The notes under the pieces were generated by a model. The model was not told where the DNA came from. It saw nothing but the letters and a program-made list of their open reading frames with translations, and searched no databases. A DNA stretch of 8,480 nt. Origin: Candidatus Methanovirga meridionalis (lineage in GTDB: Archaea; Methanobacteriota; Methanobacteria; Methanobacteriales; Methanobacteriaceae). Position numbers and translations under genes: made by a program. Shown here one piece after another: positions 1 to 6,601 of this stretch. Each line of letters opens with the position of its first letter. Position 1 is the stretch's first letter. The stretch lies in contig JAITPS010000234.1 of the NCBI GenBank assembly GCA_031289325.1, positions 1-8,480 on the forward strand, in the 5' to 3' direction.

Positions 1-168
1 ATTAATATTAATCTAATTTTTTAAATAATAATTTTTATTCTTTTATTTTTAAAAATAATAATTATAATTTTTTTAATTAAAAATTTAATAATTATGGTGT
101 AATTTAAAAAATCTCATTACTTAAAAACATTATTTCATACACTATAAAATAAATATTTTAATTTTAAA

Positions 169-192
169 ATGGATGGATAAATGGATGGATAT
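169..192. repeat. 12-nt tandem repeat, two copies
   Basis: The unit ATGGATGGATAA is followed directly by ATGGATGGATAT, so 11 of 12 positions are identical. Each unit also contains a doubled ATGG/ATGGA pattern. It stands out because G is scarce in the surrounding spacer. No function is evident. Confidence 0.6.
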
Positions 193-436
193 TTACTTAT
201 AATGCTGTCATCCAATTAATTTATGTTAATTAATTAATTCATGTTAATTATTTTCATAAATATTTAAAAATTCAACTTCATTATCTTCAAATTCCATTTA
301 TTGATCCATCTTAATGACTTCCATTCATATTATTAATAATACATAATATTAACATAAAATAAAGTCTATGATAAATTACATTGTCATGAAACTATAATTT
401 ATTAATCATGTATAATAATTTATAAATAATTTATAA

Positions 437-485
437 CTTTTTAGTTATAACTTTTTACTTTTTAGTTTTAACTTTTTAGTTCTAA
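437..485. repeat. 14-nt direct repeats (CTTTTTAGTTNTAA)
   Basis: Three copies of CTTTTTAGTTNTAA lie at 437-450, 458-471 and 472-485, differing only at the variable N (A, T, C). A truncated 7-nt copy (CTTTTTA) sits at 451-457. Related inverted pieces (AAGTTATAA, TTATAACTTATAA) follow at about 500-570. The array lies roughly 200 nt before cfbB; a regulatory role is possible but nothing shows it. Confidence 0.55.
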
Positions 486-590
486 GTTACAATTAATAAT
501 TTAGAAGTTATAATATATAAGTTTTAAATTAAAACTATTTTCTTTTTACTTATAACTTATAATTTATAACATGATGAAGGTATAATATTA

Positions 591-622
591 AAATTTTTAA
601 GTTCTCAAATTTTTAAGTTCTC
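591..622. repeat. Perfect 16-bp tandem repeat before the cfbB promoter
   Basis: AAATTTTTAAGTTCTC occurs twice, head to tail, at 591-606 and 607-622, with no mismatch. It ends about 40 nt upstream of the putative cfbB TATA box, where an archaeal activator or repressor could bind. The core AAGTTCTCAAATTTT also resembles AAGTTCTTAAATTTT in the head of the large repeat elements, so it may instead be a remnant of one. The repeat is seen; the regulatory reading is inference. Confidence 0.6.
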
Positions 623-662
623 AAAAATATTTGGTAATCAAAAGTATTTAATAAAATTTAAG

Positions 663-670
663 TATTATAT
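663..670 (+). promoter_or_regulatory. Putative TATA box of cfbB
   Basis: TATTATAT is centred about 22 nt before the ATG at 688. Archaeal transcription usually starts about 25 nt past the TATA centre, which falls on or next to the start codon. With no Shine-Dalgarno sequence in front of 688, this suggests a leaderless transcript. A competing match in TTTAATAAAA (about 647-656) cannot be excluded in such AT-rich DNA. Confidence 0.4.
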
Positions 671-687
671 CAAATACATGTAATATT

Positions 688-2052
688 ATGAAAATTATAT
701 TAGCAGGAGCAAGTAGTGCTGTAGGAAAAACAACAATTTCCACAGGAATAATGAAAGCATTATCTAAATACAATGTTCAACCATTTAAAGTAGGACCAGA
801 TTACATAGACCCAACTTACCATACTCTTGCAACAGGAAATATATCCAGAAATTTAGATTCCTTTTTCATGGATGATAAACAAATAATAGCTACATACAAT
901 AGAGCCATGAAAAATTCTAAAGCTAAATATGGGATTGTTGAAGGTGTTAGGGGTCTTTATGAAGGAATAAGTTCAATCACAGATGTTGGAAGCACAGCAT
1001 CAATAGCTAAAGCATTGAATGCCCCAATAATTCTTATTTTAGATTCTCGTAGCTTAGTTAAAAGTGCGGCTGCCATAGTTCTTGGTTTTAAATCATTAGA
1101 CACAGAATTAAAAATAGAAGGGGTCATATTAAACAAAGTAAAAGGAAAAAAACACTATTTAAAAACTAAGGAATCTGTAGAAACATTAACCAACACTAAA
1201 GTAATAGGTGGAATTCCACGAGATGATAAAATAGCTATTGAACAAAGACACTTAGGATTAGTCCCTGCACTTGAAAAAGAAAAAATAGCTAAAAGCATTG
1301 AAACTTGGGGGAAAATAGTTGAAGAATATATAGATCTTGATAGTTTAATTGATATAATGAAAGCTTTTAAAACACCTAAAGATACAGGGAAACTTTGGGA
1401 AGTTGGAAATAAAAAACCAGTAAAAATTGGTTTAGCAAAAGATGATGCATTTAATTTCTATTATCAAGATAACATTGATGCACTAAAAGAAAACAATGCA
1501 AAAATTATTCAATTTTCTCCACTGCACGATGAAATTCTTCCTGATGTAGATGGATTATATGTTGGTGGTGGATATCCAGAGGTTTTTAGGAAAGAATTAG
1601 AAAAAAACTCATCCATTAGAGAGTCTATTTTAAAATTTCACAATAATGGAAATTACATTTATGGGGAATGTGGAGGATTAATATATCTTTCAAAATCAAT
1701 TGATAAATATAGAATGTGTGATATAATACCATTTAGTTCAACTATGACTTCTAAAGTTCAAGGATTAAGTTACATTATATGCAAATCAAAGAGAGACAAT
1801 ATATTAACTGAAAAAGATGAAGTTTTTAAAGGTCACGAATTTCATTATACTAAGTTAAACGATGTTAGTAGTGGAAATTTTGCTTTTGAGATTCAAAGAG
1901 GAAAAGGAATAATTAATCGAAATGATGGATTAACTTATAAAAATACTTTAGCAAATTATCTACATATTCATGCCTGTTCTTGCCCTAATTTTGCTTATAA
2001 TTTCACTAAAAGTATAGCAGAAAATGTTGATTTCTCTATATTTAATAAATAA
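688..2052 (+). CDS. cfbB: Ni-sirohydrochlorin a,c-diamide synthase (CfbB/CbiA family)
   Basis: ATP- and glutamine-dependent amidotransferase that converts the a and c acetate side chains of a tetrapyrrole to amides. In methanogens the CfbB form acts on Ni-sirohydrochlorin in coenzyme F430 synthesis; the close homologue CbiA acts on cobyrinate for B12. The 454 residues match the family's usual length. Visible motifs: P-loop GASSAVGKTT (7-16), then FKVGPDYIDPTYH and RNLDSFFMDD of the DTBS-like synthetase half, and VGSTASIAKALNAP. The glutaminase half (about 246-430) has GGGYPE, the nucleophile Cys328 in YGECGGLIYL, and HIH at 426-428. The start at 688 places the P-loop seven residues in, as is usual; no ribosome site precedes it, so it may be leaderless. 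It stands alone, with no other cfb or cbi gene nearby. CfbB is preferred over CbiA from overall resemblance, but motifs alone do not prove the substrate. Confidence 0.9.
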   Translation: MKIILAGASSAVGKTTISTGIMKALSKYNVQPFKVGPDYIDPTYHTLATGNISRNLDSFFMDDKQIIATYNRAMKNSKAKYGIVEGVRGLYEGISSITDVGSTASIAKALNAPIILILDSRSLVKSAAAIVLGFKSLDTELKIEGVILNKVKGKKHYLKTKESVETLTNTKVIGGIPRDDKIAIEQRHLGLVPALEKEKIAKSIETWGKIVEEYIDLDSLIDIMKAFKTPKDTGKLWEVGNKKPVKIGLAKDDAFNFYYQDNIDALKENNAKIIQFSPLHDEILPDVDGLYVGGGYPEVFRKELEKNSSIRESILKFHNNGNYIYGECGGLIYLSKSIDKYRMCDIIPFSSTMTSKVQGLSYIICKSKRDNILTEKDEVFKGHEFHYTKLNDVSSGNFAFEIQRGKGIINRNDGLTYKNTLANYLHIHACSCPNFAYNFTKSIAENVDFSIFNK

Positions 2053-2208
2053 ATGTATTGTATAAATATATGTCTAAATTTTTACCTAAAAAAACAAATT
2101 CAGATTTTCAATTTTCATCCTCTTTTTACAATGCAGTTTTTAATAAATGATTTTTTAAAAATAAATATTATTAAAAAATAAAATTCTATACATATATTAA
2201 AAAATAAT
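2053..2208. other. Spacer after cfbB, nothing recognised
   Basis: AT-rich spacer between the cfbB stop and the first large repeat. T-rich runs (about 2087-2092 and 2120-2125) could end transcription, since archaeal termination often needs only a T-tract, but no hairpin or clear terminator is seen. No gene is supported. Confidence 0.4.
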
Positions 2209-2290
2209 TATAACCCGCATGAAAAAGTTTTTAAATTTTAAAATGATAAATTTTTTTATTAAATTACTTAATTTTAAATTTAATTTTAAT

Positions 2291-2371
2291 TTAATTTTAA
2301 TTTTAAATATTAATTTATAAAAATCTATAATTTTAAATTTTAATTAATATAAACTTATTTTAATTAATATA
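2291..2371. repeat. 81-bp direct repeat, first copy (second at 2433-2513)
   Basis: The stretch 2291-2371 recurs at 2433-2513, an offset of 142 nt, with no difference seen by eye. It contains TTTTAAATATTAATTTATAA, then AAATCTATAA, then AAACTTATTTTAATTAATAT. The same sub-blocks build the tandem arrays of the composite element at 4938-5357, so these are shared modules of one repeat family. Confidence 0.7.
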
Positions 2372-2404
2372 ATTGATTTAAATAAATATCTTTTATTAAT
2401 ATTT

Positions 2405-2446
2405 AATTTTAATTTTAATTTTAATTTTAATTTTAATTTTAATTTT
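2405..2446. repeat. Hexanucleotide microsatellite (AATTTT)7
   Basis: Seven uninterrupted AATTTT units run from 2405 to 2446, inside copy A and between the two halves of its 81-bp direct repeat. Such perfect short tandem arrays are prone to length change by replication slippage. Confidence 0.8.
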
Positions 2447-2579
2447 AAATATTAATTTATAAAAATCTATAATTTTAAATTTTAATTAATATAAACTTAT
2501 TTTAATTAATATATTTTATTAATATTTAATTTTGAAAATTATTTGTTAAAAACTTTATCAAAGCTCTTTATCAAAGATA

Positions 2580-2587
2580 CTATAAAT
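2580..2587 (+). promoter_or_regulatory. Putative TATA box of the aminotransferase
   Basis: CTATAAAT at the right edge of repeat copy A predicts a transcript start near 2608. That gives a leader of about 20 nt containing the ribosome site AAGGA at 2621-2625, five bases before ATG 2631. This spacing supports 2631 as the start over the upstream in-frame ATG at 2607. Confidence 0.4.
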
Positions 2588-2630
2588 AAGGTTATAATAT
2601 CAATTAATGAATTACAGAAAAAGGAAAAAC

Positions 2631-3746
2631 ATGATACAAATTGCTAAAAGACTTGAAAAAGTAGATTTATCCGATATTAGAAAAATGTTTGAAGTAGTTG
2701 GTGAAAATGATATTAACTTAGGTATTGGAGAACCTGACTTTAATATACCTGAAAATGTCATTAAAGCCATAATATGTGGTCTTAATAAAGGTTTTACCCA
2801 TTATACATCTAATATGGGTTGTGTGGAACTTAGAGAAGAAATATCTAAAAAACTTAAAAAAGATAATTCTCTAAATTTTGATTCAAAATCAATCATGGTT
2901 ACTACAGGAGCAAGTGAAGCATTATACATAGCATCACAAAGTTTATTTAACAAAAATGATGAGGTTTTAATTCCAGATCCTGGTTTTTTATCTTATAAAG
3001 CATCTGTTGAATTAGCTGAAGCAAAACCAATTCCAATTAAAACATCATTTGAAAACGATTATAAAATGAAATATGAGGATGTTCACGATAAAATAAACTC
3101 AAAAACTAAAGGAATTATATTAAATTCTCCTTCTAATCCAACAGGTGCTGTTATGGATAAAGAAGATATTAAAGCTATTTGTGATTTATCTATTGATCAT
3201 GATTTTATTATTATTAGTGATGAAATCTATGAAAAATTAATTTATAGTGGGAAACATTACTCTCCAGCTAAATTTAGTGAAAATACTCTTTTAATCAATG
3301 GATTTTCAAAATCTTATGCCATGACTGGTCTTAGAATTGGATATATGGCAGGTCAAAGCAATATAATTGATGAAATATTGAAAGTTCATCAATATAATAC
3401 TGCTTGTGTAAGTTCTCTTTCTCAAATAGGAGCTTATGAAGCATTAAAAAATTCTAATAAATATGTTGAAAATTTAGTAAAAGAATTTAGAAGAAGAAAA
3501 AACCTTATTTTAACTGGATTAGATGATTTAAGTTTAGAATATAATAATGTTCAAGGAGCATTTTATGTTTTTCCTAAAGTTGAAAATGCTAATGATTATG
3601 TGAAAAAAGCATTGAAAACTGGTGTTGTATTAGTTCCAGGAAAAAATTTTGGGGAATCTTGTGAAAATAATATAAGAATTTCTTATGCTAATTCCTATGA
3701 AAATCTCAAAGAGGCTATTAATCGTTTGAAAACTATCAATTTGTAA
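2631..3746 (+). CDS. PLP-dependent class I aminotransferase (aspartate/aromatic type)
   Basis: Fold-type I aminotransferase moving an amino group between an amino acid and a 2-oxo acid with pyridoxal phosphate, in the cytoplasm. Numbered from 2631 (371 aa), the catalytic lysine is Lys227 in GFSKSYAMTGLRIGY. Cofactor-contacting Asn169 lies in NSPSNPTGAV, and Asp197/Tyr200 in SDEIYEKL. The substrate-carboxylate arginine is Arg349 in IRISYANS. N-terminal SDIRKMFE and NLGIGEPDF are typical of archaeal aspartate aminotransferase relatives. I place the start at 2631 because AAGGA sits five bases before it; ATG 2607 would add eight residues (MNYRKRKN) but has its nearest AAGG 14 bases away. The gene is monocistronic and converges on the next gene across a 68-nt spacer. 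The family is certain; the amino acid substrate (aspartate, alanine, aromatic or other) cannot be read from the sequence. Confidence 0.9.
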   Translation: MIQIAKRLEKVDLSDIRKMFEVVGENDINLGIGEPDFNIPENVIKAIICGLNKGFTHYTSNMGCVELREEISKKLKKDNSLNFDSKSIMVTTGASEALYIASQSLFNKNDEVLIPDPGFLSYKASVELAEAKPIPIKTSFENDYKMKYEDVHDKINSKTKGIILNSPSNPTGAVMDKEDIKAICDLSIDHDFIIISDEIYEKLIYSGKHYSPAKFSENTLLINGFSKSYAMTGLRIGYMAGQSNIIDEILKVHQYNTACVSSLSQIGAYEALKNSNKYVENLVKEFRRRKNLILTGLDDLSLEYNNVQGAFYVFPKVENANDYVKKALKTGVVLVPGKNFGESCENNIRISYANSYENLKEAINRLKTINL

Positions 3747-3814
3747 ATGATAATAGATTTTTAGATATTCTCAATTGTCTTAATACTTAATTATAAAAGT
3801 TAATTTAATAGATA

Positions 3815-4672
3815 TTAAGTTCCTAATTCTATTCCTGTTCCTCGAACTATTATTTGATTTGCATCACCAAAATTTCCAACTGTATCATATTCAATTGTAA
3901 GGTCTAAAAGTCCATTACAATCATATTCTTTTAAATCAACACTTAAATTAATAATTGCTTGTTCCGTTCCTTTTCTAAGATCATCAAGAAATTTTTGATT
4001 ATTGTTTGATGATTTAGTGAAAAACTTCTTGGTATTGTGAATAATAATTTTACTTTCAAAAATTCCTTTATAATCTATAATTTTATTATTTCCTGTATGG
4101 GTTGCAGTTAAAAATAGTATACCTAAATCATTTATATCAGCATGTTCTATATTAGGATCATAATTTATATTTTTTTCAGAATTTAAATCATTAGGAGTAT
4201 AATTAATAAGTTTATAAACTCCATTTTTCATATAAAAAAGAATTTTTTTAAAAGCCCCTGTCAAGTAAGCTATTAAACCAACTATGAATACCATTAAAAA
4301 GTATTCTCCTAAAATTGGGAAGGCGGCTTGTAGTATAACAGTAGCACTTCCTATTGTAACAAAGTTAAATCCTAATCCTGGGTTGATTATAATAAATCCA
4401 TAAATAACAGTTATTATAAATAATATAAATGCACTAACTGCTCCAGTTGTTTTTCCATGAATTTTCTTTGCAAGATATGTTTCAATGTATCCTGCTAATA
4501 ATGGTGAGAAAATCAAACCAATATTATAACCAAAAATAGATATATCATAATAATAAAATAGAAATAAGGACAATACTCCAAATAAAGTTCCCATTGCTAT
4601 ACAAAAACTAACTATTAATGATTCTTTAATTTTATCTTTATAAGTACTGTTCAAATTCATAATTATCAACAT
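3815..4672 (-). CDS. Multi-pass membrane protein with C-terminal YbjQ-like domain
   Basis: Two-part protein of 285 aa, precise role unknown. Residues about 15-145 hold four or five hydrophobic segments (roughly 17-41, 49-66, 76-97, 103-120 and 121-141). FSPLLAGYIETYLAKK follows the first hairpin, and GAFKKILFYMKN ends the membrane part. After a polar linker (155-180) comes a soluble domain (about 181-283) resembling YbjQ/UPF0145: GILFLTATHTGNNKIIDYKG at its start, FLDDLRKGTEQAIINL in its helix, and TIEYDTVGNFGDANQIIVRG at the end. YbjQ proteins are small pentamer-forming domains of unclear, possibly metal-related function. They are usually free-standing at about 100 residues, so the fusion to a membrane domain is notable. 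Met5 (4660) is an alternative start; neither has a clear ribosome site. The YbjQ assignment rests on recalled family pattern, not on a search. Confidence 0.75.
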   Translation of the reverse strand: MLIIMNLNSTYKDKIKESLIVSFCIAMGTLFGVLSLFLFYYYDISIFGYNIGLIFSPLLAGYIETYLAKKIHGKTTGAVSAFILFIITVIYGFIIINPGLGFNFVTIGSATVILQAAFPILGEYFLMVFIVGLIAYLTGAFKKILFYMKNGVYKLINYTPNDLNSEKNINYDPNIEHADINDLGILFLTATHTGNNKIIDYKGIFESKIIIHNTKKFFTKSSNNNQKFLDDLRKGTEQAIINLSVDLKEYDCNGLLDLTIEYDTVGNFGDANQIIVRGTGIELGT

Positions 4673-4703
4673 ATTATTAATTATTACTATTATTATGCGA
4701 GTT

Positions 4704-4711
4704 TTTATAAA
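4704..4711 (-). promoter_or_regulatory. Putative TATA box of the YbjQ-domain membrane gene
   Basis: TTTATAAA, identical on both strands, predicts a minus-strand transcript start near 4682. This leaves a leader of about 10 nt to the ATG at 4672 or 22 nt to the one at 4660. The neighbouring GCG (4697-4699) and otherwise AT-only context make it the best candidate; a second TATA-like stretch (TATATAAAA on the minus strand) lies at about 4731-4739. Confidence 0.4.
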
Positions 4712-4937
4712 CCTATTTTCAAACCCATATTTTATATAATTTTTGATTTATAGAATGCGTCAATAAGTGGAGAGTCTATGAATAATTATTTTCATTTATA
4801 AAATAATTGTAAACAATTTTAAATTATAGGTGTTATGGAAAAGTTCTTAATTTTGAATAATAAATTTTTTATTAGATTATAGTCATCATGAAAAAGTTCT
4901 TAAATTTGAATAATAAATTTTTTTATTAAATTAATTA

Positions 4938-5027
4938 ATTTTAAATATTAATTTATAAAAATCTATAATTTTAAATATTAATTTATAAAAATCTGTAATT
5001 TTAAATATTAATTTATAAAAATCTGTA
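4938..5027. repeat. 30-nt tandem repeat, three copies
   Basis: A 30-nt unit (AATTTTAAATATTAATTTAT then AAAAATCTRT) repeats at 4938-4967, 4968-4997 and 4998-5027. The only variation seen is A/G at the second-last base. A fourth, diverging copy begins at 5028. There are no spacers, so this is not a CRISPR array. Confidence 0.75.
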
Positions 5028-5357
5028 ATTTTAAATATTAATTAATATAAACTTATTTTAGTTAATATAATTATTTTTGAATTAATATTTTTTAATAATA
5101 TTTATTTTTAAAAGAGTTATTTATTAAGAACTTTATCAAAGCTACTGTATTTAATTTTAAATATCAATTTATAAAAATCCATAATTTTAAATATTAATTT
5201 ATATAAACTTATTTTAGTTAATATAATTATTTTTGAATTAATATTTTTTAATAATATTTATTTTTAAAAGAGTTATTTATTAAGAACTTTATTAAAGCTA
5301 CTGTATTTAATTTTAAATATCAATTTATAAAAATCCATAATTTTAAATTTTAAATAA
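5028..5357. repeat. About 156-bp tandem duplication including the element tail
   Basis: Positions 5046-5192 recur at 5202-5348, an offset of 156 nt over 147 bases. One substitution was found by eye (C5137 versus T5293). Each unit carries the sequence TTATTTATTAAGAACTTTAT and the GCTACTGTATTTAA element tail. A third, much more diverged unit follows to about 5495. The near identity of the first two units points to a recent duplication. Confidence 0.75.
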
Positions 5358-5585
5358 TATAAATATATTTTAAATAATATAACTAATTTTTAATTAACAC
5401 ATTTTAATAATATTTATTTTTAAAAAAATTATTTATTAAAAATTTTATTGAATTCACTATATTTTATTGAATCCACTATAATAAATTTTAATAATATTTA
5501 TTTTCAAAAAAATTATTTATTAAGAATTTTATCAAAACCATTATAGGATGAAAGAATTTAGAAAAACAAAAGATTCTTCACGACT

Positions 5586-5593
5586 TTAAATAT
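5586..5593 (+). promoter_or_regulatory. Putative TATA box of the DUF1284 gene
   Basis: TTAAATAT is centred about 25 nt before the ATG at 5614, again predicting a start of transcription at or next to the start codon. AAAGATG at 5602-5608 could act as a weak ribosome site only if the transcript starts further upstream. The call is weak because of base composition. Confidence 0.3.
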
Positions 5594-5613
5594 TTAATCT
5601 AAAAGATGTTTTT

Positions 5614-6060
5614 ATGTTTGATTTAAACAAGCCCGTAAAATTAAGGGCACATCATTTACTATGCTTACAAGGTTATCAAGGATATGGATATAGTGAAAGC
5701 TTTAAAATAAATTTTGAAAATCTAATAGATCACTTAAAAACTAATCCTGATATAGTAATATTAAAATCAGTTGACTTTATTTGTTTTCATTGCCCTAATT
5801 TAAAAGATGAAAAATGTTGTCTAAATTTAGAAAAATATGATGAAAATTTAGGTAAAGAAAAAATAGTGAATAAAAATAAAGAAATTGTTGAAATGGATTT
5901 AAATGTAATTAAAAAAACAGGCATAATTGAAAATAAATTATATAAAATAGATGATTTATATGGAATAGTAAATAATTCACTCAATGTAGATGATTTAAAA
6001 GATATTTGTGGAAAATGTATGTGGATTAAAAAATGTTTATGGTATCAATCAAAGTTATAA
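5614..6060 (+). CDS. DUF1284 family cysteine-rich protein
   Basis: Small cytoplasmic protein of 148 aa, about the normal length for DUF1284, a family of unknown function in bacteria and archaea suspected of binding an iron-sulfur cluster or metal. The family hallmark KLRAHHLLCLQGYQGYGYS is at residues 9-27 with His13, His14 and Cys17. Further cysteines form CFHC (57-60), CC (68-69), and CGKC followed by Cys141 (132, 135, 141). The eight cysteines and paired histidines would suit one cluster or a structural metal. No signal peptide or membrane segment is seen. The gene stands alone between the composite repeat and a decayed transposase; its 3' end lies close to the remnant's end. The start at 5614 is the only ATG that keeps the hallmark near the N-terminus. 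The family call is strong; the function is unknown. Confidence 0.85.
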   Translation: MFDLNKPVKLRAHHLLCLQGYQGYGYSESFKINFENLIDHLKTNPDIVILKSVDFICFHCPNLKDEKCCLNLEKYDENLGKEKIVNKNKEIVEMDLNVIKKTGIIENKLYKIDDLYGIVNNSLNVDDLKDICGKCMWIKKCLWYQSKL

Positions 6061-6077
6061 TCAAATATTATGTACTA

Positions 6078-6599
6078 ATGAAAATAAAAAAACTTTGTTT
6101 TTCTACTTTTTTGAAAAATAGAAAATTTTTCATCATATATAGTACTTCCCTTAACTTTTGAGAAATATGTTTATTAATTCATTAAGTTCAAATACTATTT
6201 TTGGGAGTTTTTTTAAACAATTTCTCGTATAGTTTGGTCTTTTAGAATACATTTGATATGATTTACTATAAATGAAATCCTAACTTCTTTAAATTGATAC
6301 TTTGTTGTGATACCAAATATTTAATATTAAATTCATCTTTTAATGATTTCAGCAATTTTTTGAGTTAAATAATATTTTTCTTTTCCAAAATATCATTCAA
6401 TTTTTTATTATCTTCAACAGATAAGTTTGAAGGACAACCCCCCCTTATCATGGTATTTTCTGTATAAACCTTTATATCCTTCTTCATTCCATTTATCCCA
6501 CCAATTATGTAACCATAATTGGAGCAAAAAGTTTGGAAAATAGCTTATCGCTTGAATTTTATGTAGCCTCGATTTATCTAAAATATTAATAGTCAGGAT
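6078..6599 (-). pseudogene. Decayed IS630-type transposase, N-terminal half
   Basis: Reading the minus strand from 6599, an open stretch to 6438 gives RLHKIQAISYF...WWDKWNEEGYKGLYRKYHDKGG, the helix-turn-helix region of IS630-type transposases. A frameshift at a run of seven G (C on the plus strand, 6438-6444) moves the reading to CPSNLSVEDNKKLNDILEKKN. A TAA stop (6365-6367) follows, then FNIKYLVSQQSINLKKLGFHL. A second shift near 6268 gives SKSYQMYSKRPNYTRNCLKK, then another stop (6151-6153). A last piece, DEKFSIFQKSRKTK (from 6134), may be the beginning of the DDE domain. At least two frameshifts and two stops make it non-functional. The start codon and most of the catalytic domain are missing; intact members are about 340 aa. 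The remnant fills the gap between two convergent genes almost exactly. No terminal inverted repeats were identified for it. Confidence 0.7.
6099..6130 (+). terminator. Possible terminator after the DUF1284 gene
   Basis: TTTTCTA (6099-6105) pairs with TAGAAAA (6119-6125), and TTTTT (6107-6111) with AAAAA (6114-6118), leaving one bulged C and a two-base loop. A T5 run follows at 6126-6130. It lies 39 nt past the DUF1284 stop. The stem is almost all A-U and the same bases belong to the transposase remnant, so the structure may be fortuitous; the T-runs alone could serve for archaeal termination. Confidence 0.3.
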
Positions 6600-6601
6600 A
6601 A

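Larger units (their letters stand above)
1..590. other. AT-rich non-coding region upstream of cfbB
   Basis: No convincing gene is present on either strand; frames are short and interrupted. The stretch is nearly pure A+T and holds several short direct repeats listed separately. On the minus strand a fragment reading MEVIKMDQ, stop, MEFEDNEVEF... (about 325 to 241) is the only mildly protein-like piece. It is too short and interrupted to call. The conserved head of the repeat family seen later in the window is not recognisable here. Confidence 0.6.
2209..2584 (+). repeat. MITE-like intergenic repeat element, copy A
   Basis: The left end (2209-2234) starts TATAACCCGCATG and continues AAAAAGTTTTTAA. 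It matches the heads at 4825, 4878 and 8295. The right end (about 2546-2584) contains TTAAAAACTTTATCAAAG and ends ACTATA, a diverged inverted copy of the head with a 13-nt internal duplication (CTTTATCAAAG at 2553-2563 and 2566-2576). The interior is only A and T, with an 81-bp direct repeat and a hexanucleotide tract. It encodes no credible protein. The element fills the gap before the aminotransferase, and its end overlaps that gene's apparent TATA box. 'MITE-like' is inferred from inverted ends, lack of coding capacity and multiple copies. Confidence 0.6.
4825..5545 (+). repeat. Composite MITE-like repeat element, copies B/C with several tails
   Basis: Two head sequences lie in tandem: 4825-4850 (TATAGGTGTTATGG then AAAAGTTCTTAA) and 4878-4903 (TATAGTCATCATG then AAAAAGTTCTTAA). 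Tail sequences TTAAGAACTTTATCAAAG...ACTGTA end near 5149 and 5305. Degenerate tails end near 5460 and 5480, and the last ends CCATTATA at 5545. Head 4878-4903 against the reverse complement of 5520-5545 gives 19 identities in 26 positions by hand, and the tail at 5124-5149 gives the same score. No credible coding frame exists inside. The element fills the gap between the divergently oriented YbjQ-domain and DUF1284 genes. It appears to have grown by internal tandem duplication. Confidence 0.6.

Noticed and set aside
241..325. Minus-strand mini-frame MEFEDNEVEFLNIYENN and preceding MEVIKMDQ
   Set aside because: It has only 18 codons, is separated by a stop from the preceding piece, and has no ribosome site or recognisable family; chance cannot be excluded.
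590..687. Nickel-responsive NikR operator before cfbB
   Set aside because: I looked for the GTATGA...TCATAC type inverted pair and did not find it; the only clear structure is the direct 16-bp repeat.
2219..2320. 33-codon frame starting MKKFLNFKMINFF
   Set aside because: It arises from the AT-only repeat head and interior; the composition is low-complexity, and the same ATG in the other copies meets stops within a few codons (MEKFLNFE then stop in copy D).
2607..2630. Upstream in-frame ATG for the aminotransferase
   Set aside because: Its nearest purine-rich site is 14 bases away and it falls at or before the predicted transcript start, whereas ATG 2631 has AAGGA five bases upstream and gives the usual family N-terminus.
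4938..5357. Regular repeats resembling a CRISPR array
   Set aside because: The units are directly abutting tandem repeats with no unique spacers of constant length, and there are no cas genes.
5787..5984. Minus-strand open frame of 65 codons
   Set aside because: It lies wholly antisense inside the DUF1284 gene, whose conserved family motifs establish the coding strand; the peptide is low-complexity Phe/Ser and matches nothing known to me.
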